Part shown: piece after piece, positions 56,601 to 64,000 of the stretch
How positions within the stretch are numbered: the first letter of the stretch is position 1
Layout: each line of letters starts with the position of its first letter
NCBI GenBank assembly: GCA_964036665.1
Contig: OZ038527.1
Span: forward strand, 6,200,001 to 6,264,000
Length of the DNA: 64,000 bases
Direction of reading: 5' to 3'
Origin: Gordius sp. MW1
Lineage: Eukaryota > Nematomorpha > Gordioida > Gordea > Gordiidae
The notes under the pieces: generated by a model
Databases searched by the model: none
Seen by the model: the letters and a program-made list of their open reading frames with translations, nothing else
Told to the model about the DNA's origin: nothing
Translations under genes and position numbers: made by a program

Positions 56601-58618
56601 AAAATTAATTAAATGCGTTATACAGTCAAAAAGACCGTTTAATTGCAAAGCCTTGGGCCTGAAAAAATTCGCGATTAATCAATATTTCGCGATTAAACGA
56701 TGGAAATAAAAGTATATGTACATTATATTAAATATTCATTTCTTACGTTTCGCAATAAAACGATATTTTATATAATTATCTGGTTGATTTAAGGACTCGA
56801 AAATAGGGCTGCACCGATATTGGTATCGGTACCGATATCACGATTTTTTAACGATATCGGTATCGGTTATCAATTGTACCGATACCGATACCGATACTTG
56901 AAACTCAACAAATAGTTCCGATTTGCCAATATTAGGAACACTGGCCAGAAAATATCTGTCGTCACCCGCCACATCTATCCCTTCTGAATCTATTTTTAGT
57001 ATAACTGGTGATATTGATAATCCGCATAGAAGATCTCTTCTACCTGAGACTATCGAAAAATTACAATTTATGAAAAAAAATTTGGATTATTTTAAATAAA
57101 GCTTTATAAATATTAACTAACAAGTCTAATTTTTATAAGATGTAAAATATCGGTATCGGTATATTTATTTAAATATCGGTAGTATCGGTATCGGTTGAAA
57201 ATTTGATATCGGTGCAGCCCTACTCGAAAATGTTTGTAAATATCCGATATTGTACTATTAGGCGATTTGTCAATAAATGATGTTTTTGTTAATATTATCG
57301 TTTAAAGTAAACAGCGGTTAACTTCGCGATTAAAAGATTTTCGCGATAATCCGAATTGCGATTAAGAAGTTTCGACTTAGCAAGTGAGTCATCCTATCAA
57401 GTAACACAAAATTTGAACAGAAAGTAAAAATTTCAATGGCAAAAAAGTAATTGGCCAAAATAGAATCGCGACACAATGGCTATTTCATTCTATAGCATGT
57501 CAATGTAAGACGACGACAAAACAATAGTTTATAAAAATGTGGGAAAATATTTTTTGCGATTTAATGAGCGGGTGTTCGTTCCTGTCTTTGTGACCACAAA
57601 AGGCATATTTTTACAAATTCGCTATTATGTAAGTGGAAAATATTAAATTGTTTCTTTCTGCAAGCTTGTTAACGAGACCCTTTTGAATTACTAAGGCGCT
57701 TTAACATTATTTTTATTCGTTTATAGTACTAAAAGGCATGGGCGCATTGGAATTAGAAGGAGATAATAATGATTTAGGGAGGGGCAAAATGATCATTTTT
57801 TGAAATTTTAGCCATAATTTTAATATATTTCAGATAATTTAATAGATTTAGAAGGGGGAAGCCGCCCCTCCCTGCCCCCCCCCCGGCTGGGCCCATTATA
57901 TAAGAGGAATTAAAATAAAGCTCTCCGCAATACAAATGTTTACAAAAGAAGAGCATGCGCAGGTTAGGGTCTTATACAGGATCCACGCAAAATAAATCGC
58001 GATTTATATTTAAAAAGGGAAAAAAATTCTCGCCCCTCCCCTTGGATTGACTGTAGAAAGATATTCTGGTTCAAGCCCACCTGAACTCTTGTTCATGATA
58101 ACTAAAATCAACAAAACCAGTTTAGCGAGTGAAATGGTGCTATAAAATTAACTATGTCACATCTTTCTAGATTAAAAATAAAGAAATGCATATAAAAAAG
58201 TTGATCAAATTATCGACATGGGCAACAAATCTAGCTATAAAAACTAAAAAACAAATTGCATGCAAAACCTAAACATTTAACTAAAATAAAACATATTTAT
58301 TAAATGTAGTTCTCACTCTAACATCTTAATTTCGTCTGCATTTGAAAAAATATATGTGCATGCTTTAACTTTAATAAAATACTCACCCTAGACCTAGAGA
58401 ATTTAATATATTAAATTAGAGAGTTTTAGAGGTTAATTTAACGTGTAAAATTGAAAATTACCTTCCACGATGGCTGAAGAAGATAGGGCATCACTGGCTA
58501 AGGAAGCTAATGAGCAGCTTTTGGAATTGTAAACTTGCAGCAAATTTCCAAGTTTGAGGAGGAATTTGTGGGAACGTGGCAAAGAGCCGATATTTTGACG
58601 ATATTGTACCGTTGACAT
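44502..58618 (-). CDS. DDIT4: DDIT4/REDD1 (scylla/charybdis) homologue, stress-induced inhibitor of TORC1
   Basis: REDD1 family proteins are induced by hypoxia and other stresses and dampen mTORC1 signalling through TSC. Exons: 58618-58462, 46219-45748, 44637-44502, joined in matching phases to 254 residues. The N-terminal half is low-complexity, with a His/Pro-rich run near residues 70-90. The RTP801 C-terminal domain starts near 128: IPPEIAESLARDVSEAA, EPYGTRGCVVHVRI, then FTLGHVICDPDTVTTFEIEV, and the final exon gives APIIVSKHYSLKKKKLF. The last corresponds to the family's basic KKKLY patch, reported as functionally important in human REDD1. A Gly/Ala-rich insert of about 20 residues (162-181) sits in the domain. 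Intron 1 is 12.2 kb and packed with transposons; intron 2 is 1.1 kb. An in-frame TAG lies 36 nt upstream of the start. Scylla, charybdis, DDIT4 and DDIT4L cannot be distinguished here. Confidence 0.9.
45170..45306. mobile_element. Degenerate hAT-type MITE in DDIT4 intron 2
   Basis: Left end CATGGCGTACC, right end CTACGCCCATG. Flanks TAAGGGCG and TAAGGGTA agree at six of eight bases. Internal sequence resembles the CATGGGCGTAGCCAG copies. Confidence 0.55.
45748..46219 (-). CDS. DDIT4: DDIT4-like coding exon 2 (RTP801 domain)
   Basis: Acceptor TGTGCGCAG. Contains EPYGTRGCVVHVRI and GHVICDPDTVTTFEIEVTL, matching SEPCGLRGALLDV and QLALDPSLVPTFQLTLVL of vertebrate REDD1. Donor CAGAG|GTAGTA. It is much more GC-rich than its surroundings. 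Confidence 0.93.
46939..47208 (+). pseudogene. BESS-motif protein fragment inside Harbinger-like element
   Basis: FLDSLLQDFKALSDPNKFLL followed by INVLQNLYF fits the BESS motif that ends MADF-BESS DNA-binding proteins, which commonly accompany Harbinger transposases. The MADF part upstream is absent or unreadable, and the frame beyond about 47080 looks non-coding. Treated as a remnant. Confidence 0.5.
47396..47790. repeat. AT-rich tandem repeat, ~60-75 bp unit, about six copies
   Basis: TAAACTTGACAATCCTAAAC followed by ATTAATAACAATATATTAAG recurs through the right part of the Harbinger-like element. Units differ by short indels. Confidence 0.85.
48361..48545. repeat. GGGTCGGG-type short repeats
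   Basis: Repeated CCCGACCCGA/GGGTCGGGTT motifs alternating with AAATTTTAAAATG. Similar in style to 17560-17640. Confidence 0.6.
48929..49073. mobile_element. hAT MITE with exact 8-bp duplication (CAGGCGCGTAGCC family)
   Basis: Ends CAGGCGCGTAGCCAGG and CTGGCTACGCCACTG. Exact flanking duplication TGTAGAAT (48921-48928, 49074-49081). Same family as 19927-20148. Confidence 0.9.
49325..49659. mobile_element. MITE, AGGCTTGT...ATATCGGATT family (copy 2)
   Basis: GGGCTTGTTGTCCTAATATC at the left and GATATTAAGACAAGCC at the right. The interior shares GCGCAGCAAAAATCGT and TAGCCGTGTCTT with copy 1. Confidence 0.75.
49986..50105. repeat. Array of CTGGGGGCTCCGCCCCCAG hairpins
   Basis: Four near-copies of GGGGGCTCCGCCCCCAG with CCCCCGTTG spacers; each can form a strong stem. 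Far more GC-rich than anything around it apart from the foldback arms. Confidence 0.85.
50500..50705. mobile_element. Truncated hAT-type MITE-like sequence
   Basis: Right end ACCTGGCTACGTCCATG with C-run and G-run tracts. The left end is not clear. Confidence 0.4.
51657..51925. repeat. Two palindromes GCAATAGCTCCGCTATTGC with flanking repeats
   Basis: The palindrome-like motif occurs near 51670 and 51888, each followed by CTGTTACGAxCGCGCATCTA. It recurs inverted near 63600 and 63810. Confidence 0.8.
51979..53215 (+). repeat. Tandem array of CCAAT-hairpin unit (array 4)
   Basis: About eleven units of the 110-125 bp repeat, some truncated. Three copies carry GGGATTCGAACCCAAAAACT, whose complement contains GGTTCGAATCC, matching the Pol III B-box consensus. 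Confidence 0.88.
53321..54414. other. Intronic stretch, nothing recognised
   Basis: AT-rich part of DDIT4 intron 1. No repeats or ORFs with motifs. Confidence 0.4.
54415..54740. mobile_element. MITE, AGGCTTGT...ATATCGGATT family (copy 3, inverted)
   Basis: AGGCTTGTGATAATGTCGG at the left. The interior is the reverse complement of copies 1 and 2 (GACACGGCTATGTTATA and CGATTTTTGCTG near the right). The right end is decayed. Confidence 0.65.
54741..56020. other. Intronic stretch, nothing recognised
   Basis: AT-rich part of DDIT4 intron 1. The 81-codon frame at 54737-54982 has no motif. Confidence 0.4.
56021..56155. mobile_element. Degenerate hAT-type MITE, CATGGGCGTAG family
   Basis: Right end TGCCTACGCCCAT and interior GAGGGGGGCAGCCGCCCCTC match the family. 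The left end is eroded. Confidence 0.5.
56804..57222 (+). mobile_element. hAT element with transposase remnant and exact 8-bp duplication
   Basis: Ends TAGGGCTGCACCGATAT and ATATCGGTGCAGCCCTA. Exact flanks CTCGAAAA at 56796-56803 and 57223-57230. It has internal GATACCGATACCGATAC repeats and encloses a transposase C-terminal fragment. In DDIT4 intron 1. Confidence 0.92.
56923..57099 (+). pseudogene. hAT transposase C-terminal (dimerisation) fragment
   Basis: A 58-residue open stretch with LPILGTLARKYLSSPATSIP, SESIFSITGDI, RRSLLPETIEKLQFMKKNL. This is the hATC domain that ends hAT transposases. The rest of the protein is deleted. Confidence 0.88.
57737..57895. mobile_element. Degenerate hAT-type MITE, CATGGGCG family
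   Basis: Left end CATGGGCGCATTGG, right end CCGGCTGGGCCCAT. The interior matches other copies (GGGGCAAAATGATCATTTTT). Confidence 0.6.
58462..58618 (-). CDS. DDIT4: DDIT4-like coding exon 1
   Basis: Starts MSTVQYRQNIGSLPRS and ends SSSAIVE with donor GGAAG|GTAATT. The phase (one base, G) exactly fits the acceptor at 46219, 12 kb away, to give Asp. There is no family motif in this exon, so its assignment rests on phase, strand, and the lack of a nearer start exon. Confidence 0.72.
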
Positions 58619-60640
58619 TATTAAAACACAATTTAATAAATTCCTTATGCTCTATATTAAAAATGCAAAAAATAAAAACTTTGTTAAGGAATTGCAGCAG
58701 CGTTTTTCCTGGAATTTAAGGCCCGAGTTTAATTTTCAACTGGATGAGGAGTAAAGAAGGTTAATGGTAATGGATGAATTATGATGAGGTTTGCTAGTGG
58801 ATAGAGAGAGATCTTGCGAGGAGATAGATTGATAATAACGTTATTTTAAAGCCAAAAAAATATTCCCTTTAAAATTTGAAAGGCAGGCCAGGGGTGTAGT
58901 TAAGATGTTTTAAAGGTTTATACGAGTATCCGAAGAAAAATAAATGGTTGGCTTGTGCGTATAAACCTTCCGTTTTATAGGCGAGGTGTGTCCTCCTCAC
59001 TCATTTGGTATGCAAAAATAAACAAGAGTGCGCTAGCGCCTGACTTTGTAAACAAACACTGCTATTATTATCGATTTGTATTTGCCTACAATTTGGCCCA
59101 ACTTATTAATTGCTATGCAATTTTTTATTTACCATCTCGATTTATGTACGATGAATTTCAAAAGAATTTAAAACAATATTATTGCTTTTAATAAAAAATA
59201 ACTAATCATATGTTAACTAATTCAAATAAAACGAATTCTCAAGTCAGTTAAACTATTATACCCTATAATTTGATCTCACATCAATTGTAGAAATTACAAA
59301 GGTGGAAAGAATGCAGTATTTGCTTTGCATTATTTAGAAATAAGGAAAGCAACATTTGATTAATTTTTAAAAAGGTCGCGTGTCCTGTTTACTTTATTAT
59401 AATTTACTTCCTTTCGACCCAGAATTTTTTAAGTTACTGGCTTGTTTATTTAACTATAATTTAAATCAGTTTTTTTGTTTATTCTAAAAAAAACCTATAA
59501 AATTTGGTTAACTGTGAAGAAACATGTATTTGTAAAAACTTTTACCTGGCGCCTAAAGTGCAGACAAGATAACAAAATTAAATTATGGTAATTTAATAAA
59601 ACACAGCAGGAGGAACCTGGAGGTGTCTGTAGCCAAAATGTAACAGATGTTTCATTGCGATTTGGCGAAAACGCGTTAAAACCTCGTTTCAAGATAACTT
59701 CGCAAATTTTTAAAGGTTAGAGACATAGATAAATTATCAATAAAAGGCGCCGTTTGATAATGGCGTGGTGCTACTTTGGTTATTGGAAATTATTTTTGAA
59801 TAAAGTTTGTTAAAATATAATCCGAATATAAATTTCGTCTGCTCTCTTACGCAAATTTCACATTTAATATCGCATTATTTAATTCGAGATTGATATTTAA
59901 ATTCGTATAAATCTTAAAAATCGAGAAGAAAAATTGTTTGACTTTAGCCAAAGAAATATTATATAATCAGACAGGAATAACTAAATATTTGCTTTGTTGG
60001 TCCATAAACTAATTTTGGACGAGTTAAGATTTGCAAAATATATGCAATTAAACACACTACTAATTATTCCAAGCGCCAAGGTCAAAGGTCAATAAATAAG
60101 TCAAAGAACGTACCCTAAATCTGATAAGTCAGCCCAAGAGCTAATTCACATCCGTTCAAATAAATTGCTAACAATTACATAAATTGCATAAGAATTAAAA
60201 ATATTGCCACACATACGCCCTGGATAAGGAGTCGAGGTAAATTCGAATATATTTCTACTCGTGCAATCATTTCTAGAGGTGGGCGGGTACGGACAGGCAA
60301 TATTAAACAGCCGTCGCGGGCCTAAAATCCTTTAACAACGGCACTGGAATCTTATTGACCACAAACGGGCTCTAATTAAAAAGTTTAGACAATTTAATTT
60401 TTATTTAAATTATTATTTACATAGGATTATTGCACGTTTAATCTAAATTTTGGCGTCGATTTAGATGTGAAAATAGAAATCGCGTTGTAATTACTTTATT
60501 TTGCGCTTATTTAAAAAACTTTTACGAATTTCTGGCGCTAATGGATTTTAACAATTTGCCTAATTTAACTTTTTCACTTTGATTTGATTTCACCTCAACA
60601 TCACATAGTAAGTAACGTATCTATTTAAAATTAAGTGTAA
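58619..60640. other. Upstream flank of DDIT4-like gene
   Basis: Likely holds the promoter and any 5' untranslated exon of the minus-strand gene; no motif could be assigned. Short frames at 58955-59191 and 59495-59692 show no family motif. Confidence 0.35.
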
Positions 60641-60985
60641 TAATAGTTCAAGGTGAGAGAAGGCTAATGACACGGTGCCTCTCGATTGGGCTTGAAAACC
60701 AAATTACATCTGATACAAATATACGGCTTATAAAAAATATTTAGGAAGCCTCAAATTATTGCGTTCAGTTGGAACTCTAAAGCTAAACATTTTAGAGTTG
60801 GAATTGGATTACATCAAGGATCTGCTTTAAGTCCCGTTTATTTAATTATTATGAACACGATAGCGAGAATCTCCTTGGTGTAGCTATATGCCAATGATAA
60901 AGTACTTTGCGAAGAGACAAAGGTGGTTAAAGAGCTTATAGTTGGGTATGGTTAAAGGTCAACAATTGAAAAACGATATACATGG

Positions 60986-61559
60986 TAGAGGTGTGCACGG
61001 ATCAATCTGATCCGATTCCGAACTCGGATTGGATCGGATCAACATTTTATTTTAGTCGGATCGGATCGAATTCAAATTTAAAATAAACAATAATAAGTTC
61101 TAATTAATTAAATTAATAATTTTTAGTATACCTTTTCATAATTATCTTTGAAATGAAGATTGCAAATATGATTCAAAAAAAGATTTGCTGAAATGGTGGG
61201 TTTCATATCAAACAGTCCAGCCAAGGCTTTATAAGCTGGCAAATAAAGTTTTAGCTATACCTGCTACCTCTACCACTTTGGAAAGAAATTTCTCGGTGGC
61301 TGGAAGAACATTAGAAGAAAAAAGAACGCGAATTAAACCAGAAAATTTAGATTTCGGGTCTATTAAAATTGCTATACCTTATTTTTATGTATTTTGAATT
61401 TAATCATCAGTAAAAAGTTCTGTTCGTAAAAATTTAATTAAAAAATTTCGGATCGGATTTAGATTTTAAAAAACTCGAATCGGATCGGATTTAGATTTTA
61501 AAAAACTCGGATCGGATCGGATGGATATAAAATTTTTCAAAAACCCATGCACACCTCTA
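60986..61559 (+). mobile_element. hAT element inserted in LINE, exact 8-bp duplication
   Basis: Ends TAGAGGTGTGCACGGATC and CCATGCACACCTCTA. Flanks ATACATGG at 60978-60985 and 61560-61567. Many GGATCGGATC repeats near the ends. Encloses a transposase C-terminal fragment. Confidence 0.92.
61164..61397 (+). pseudogene. hAT transposase C-terminal fragment
   Basis: Reads DLLKWWVSYQTVQPRLYKLA, NKVLAIPATSTTLERNFSVA, GRTLEEKRTRIKPENLDF: the hATC dimerisation domain, in frame to a stop at 61395-61397. The N-terminal and catalytic parts are missing. Confidence 0.9.
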
Positions 61560-62165
61560 ATACATGGAGATAAATGTTACTGGCACGACACCCCAACAAA
61601 CAAGGATAATTTAAGTACCCAAAAGTAGACAGTTTTACATACCTCGGCTCGATGCCACTTTTAAGGGGGACGTTGCGCAAAAGAAGTCAATGCACAGATC
61701 CAAAAAGGAAGGCTTAAATGGCAAGTATATCCAATGTAATGTGCGACAAGAAGATGCCACTATGGTTGAATTGAAGATCATAGAAATCCATCGTTATTAT
61801 ACTGCTTTTACTATATGGAAGTAAAACTTGGGCCTTAAGCGCTAGCGAAGAAAAGTTATAACTAGCCATGGAGACGAGAATGATAGGGTGGAGCTTATGG
61901 CATACTAAGCTCGACCATATGACGAATGACTGTCTCATGGCAAAATGGATATTCAACCAAGGGCGGACTTAATAAACGTAAATCGGTTAAAGTGGCATGG
62001 TCATATACTTAGAAGGGAAACGAATGATGTAAAACAAAAATTGATGGACATGGAGGTACCGGAAATAAAAATGATGGAGATGACCTCATGTAAGTGGAAA
62101 AGGCAAATGGACAAAGTTAAGATGGATAGGACAAGGCCCTTAGTCGATCATGATATACACTGATT

Positions 62166-62390
62166 AAAACAAGCTCCACAACTGTGGAACCACTTGAACC
62201 ATAAAGAAGATTAAATTCCATTCAAACCCGACCCAACGGATATATAATTTTGCAACTCTAACCCAAATTTCGAGCCACCTATTATGATACAAAAAACAAT
62301 GATGACTGCCTGTTAAGCAGACATTTTTGGGGCCTGTGGTATTTAAAGTTTGATCAATTATTTGACGTCACAGCCTTATATCGTTAACTA
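62166..62390. other. Short spacer, nothing recognised
   Basis: Unique sequence between the LINE remnant and the inverted array element. Confidence 0.4.
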
Positions 62391-63926
62391 TTAATTGCTA
62401 TGCAATTTATGGGCTCACTTTCCATTTTCCGAAGTCACGTCACGTCACGTCACGCACCGAACGTGGATACCGAACGTGGATGTCACGCACTTTTAATTTT
62501 TGTTAATTTAACCAGTTTTTGTTTATAACCAGTTTTTGGGTTCGAATCCCGGGATTTTTTTTTACTATTATGATTGTTCCTGTTACTACCATTGATAATA
62601 AGACTTTTTGGCCGTCCGTTGGGTGCTGACCAATAAAAAAAAATCACCATTTGGCCAAAGTGTGAAGCGAAATTTTTTTTGCGTTTTTTTTTTGACTCTT
62701 ATGATTGTTCTTGTTCCTACCATTGATAATAAGACTTTTTGGCCGTCCGTTGGCTGCTGACCAATGAAAAAAACGTGGATGTCTTGCACCGAATGTCTTT
62801 TTTGTTTACTTTTAATTTTTGTTAATTTAACCAGTTTTTGGGTTCGAATCCCGGGTTTTTTTTTGACTATTATGTTTGTTCCTGTTACTACCATTGATAA
62901 TAAGACTTTTTGGCCGTCCGCTGGCTGCTGACCACTGGAAAAAAATGACCATTTGGCCAAAATGTGAATCCAAGTTTATTTTTTCGCTTTTTTCCGCCTA
63001 TTATGATTGTTCATGTTACTACCATTGATAATCTGACTTTTTGGCCGTCCTCTGGCTACTGACCACTGGAAAAAATGGTCAGTGTCCGAAAGTGTGAAGC
63101 GAAATTTTTTTCCCCGTTTTTTTGACTCTTATGATTGTTCCTGTTACTACCATTGATAATATGACTTTTTGGCCGTCCGCTGGCTACTGACCATTGGAAA
63201 AAAATGACCAGTGTCCGAAAGTGTGAAGCGAAATTTTTTCCCCGTTTTTTTTGACTCTTATGATTGTTCCTGTTACTACCATTGATAATATGACTTTTTG
63301 GCCGTCCGCTGGCTACTGACCATTGGAAAAATTGACCATTGGCCAAAGTATGAAGTAAAATTTTTTTCCTCGTTTTTTTGGCTAACATTGACTTATAGAG
63401 TATCTGTTGGTAGTGACCAATGAAAAAAATGACCATTTGGCCAAAATGTGAATCGAAATTTTTTTTAGTTTTTTTTGACTCTTATGTATTAATAGATTGT
63501 CTTTTGGTACTGACCAATGGAACAATTTAGCACATGTAAATTTTTTGATATATCTTTATGATACCTGTGACAGTTTTAGATGCGCGGTCGTAACAGGCAA
63601 TAGCGGAGCTATTGCATGTCGCTGATAGTTTCGTCGTAAGGATTTTTTTAATTTTTATTTCCCATTAATTTCTATGTAAAAAATTTTAATAATTTCTATG
63701 CAATTTTTTATTATAAGCTACAATAGGAATTATCCCAATTTAATAACATTTTACCTTAACCAAAAGTAAGTTTTTAAATTTTATCATTTTTAGATGCGCG
63801 TTCGTAACAGGCAATAGCGGAGCTATTGCATATCGCTGGTAATTGTGCCATTTTTAGATGCGCAGACGTAACAGGACGCCTAAATTAATTACTATTTTTA
63901 ACAAAGTTTTCCATTATTACTAACCA
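62391..63926 (-). mobile_element. Array-bearing element, copy E (inverted relative to copy D)
   Basis: Begins AATTGCTATGCAATTTATGG then GCTCACTTTCCATTTTCCG, and ends CAAAGTTTTCCATTATTACT. Its parts appear in exactly the reverse order and strand of 51573-53316. It contains about nine units of the 110-125 bp repeat (62510-63540), the two GCAATAGCGGAGCTATTGC palindromes and two GGGTTCGAATCCCGGG blocks. No coding capacity. Confidence 0.75.
62510..63540 (-). repeat. Tandem array of CCAAT-hairpin unit (array 5, inverted)
   Basis: Units read TTTTTGGCCGTCCGTTGGCT, then TGACCAATGAAAAAAATGAC and CATTTGGCCAAA, the complement of the other arrays. Confidence 0.88.
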
Positions 63927-64000
63927 AAATTTATAGAGATGGACCTTTTGCATATCATTTTAAGAAAGATGTAAAATAATAAAAATTAGGTTTCCTCATT

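Larger units (their letters stand above)
60640..62165 (+). pseudogene. Non-LTR retrotransposon reverse transcriptase remnant, split by hAT
   Basis: Part 1 (about 60640-60985): FRVGIGLHQGSALSPVYLII, then LYAND at 60884-60898 where active enzymes have the YADD/FADD catalytic box, so one key Asp is changed. Part 2 (61560-62165): VDSFTYLGS, VMCDKKMPLW, LLLYGSKTWALSASEE, RLKWHGHILRRETND, the usual C-terminal part of LINE reverse transcriptases. Several stops and frameshifts. The hAT at 60986-61559 interrupts the frame. Clade not determined. Confidence 0.82.

Overview
The window looks like nuclear DNA from an invertebrate animal. It is AT-rich, has spliced genes with conserved metazoan products, uses the standard code (AGA is read as Arg at conserved positions), and is very dense in DNA transposons and MITEs. 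I could not narrow the species. Nothing bacterial, viral or organellar was recognised.

Four protein-coding genes were assembled by hand from homologous exon blocks, checking that every splice phase matched. (1) Minus strand, 15769 down past base 1: the 5' half of a TBC1D9/TBC1D8-type Rab GTPase-activating protein, with nine coding exons and two GRAM domains; the catalytic TBC domain lies beyond the left edge. (2) Plus strand, 32013-32918: RER1, a Golgi-to-ER retrieval receptor, as one uninterrupted reading frame with an unusual 110-residue N-terminal extension. (3) Plus strand, 33544-37089: WDR4/Trm82, the non-catalytic subunit of the tRNA m7G46 methyltransferase, six exons. (4) Minus strand, 58618-44502: a DDIT4/REDD1 (scylla/charybdis) homologue, three exons, with a 12-kb first intron full of transposons. 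The four genes share no obvious pathway.

The rest is mostly repetitive. A family of unnamed elements carries arrays of a roughly 110-125 bp unit and ends in a conserved GAGCCCATAAATTGCATAGC motif (1371-4193, 10340-12250, 37388-43180, 49905-53316, and an inverted copy at 62391-63926). Inside the third copy sits a 3426-bp foldback element (38501-41926) with 10-bp target duplications, whose arms are arrays of about 55-60 bp C-run/G-run repeats around a 109-bp tandem-repeat core. A second foldback element (28381-30233) carries the broken remains of a Mutator-like transposase. Other elements are three hAT copies (two with 8-bp target duplications, two with transposase C-terminal remnants), a Harbinger-like element with TAA duplications and a BESS-motif remnant, rearranged Helitron helicase fragments in opposite orientations, a decayed LINE reverse transcriptase split by one of the hATs, about a dozen CATGGGCGTAGCCAG hAT-type MITEs, and several other MITE families.

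Layout: 1-15.8 kb TBC1D9-like gene with repeat-filled introns; 15.8-31.9 kb gene-poor stretch with Helitron, MITE and Mutator-type elements; 32-37.1 kb compact RER1-WDR4 tandem pair; 37.4-43.2 kb nested transposon block; 44.5-58.6 kb DDIT4-like gene; 58.7-64 kb LINE/hAT nest and an inverted array element. All functional calls rest on reading the translated sequence; no database search was possible.
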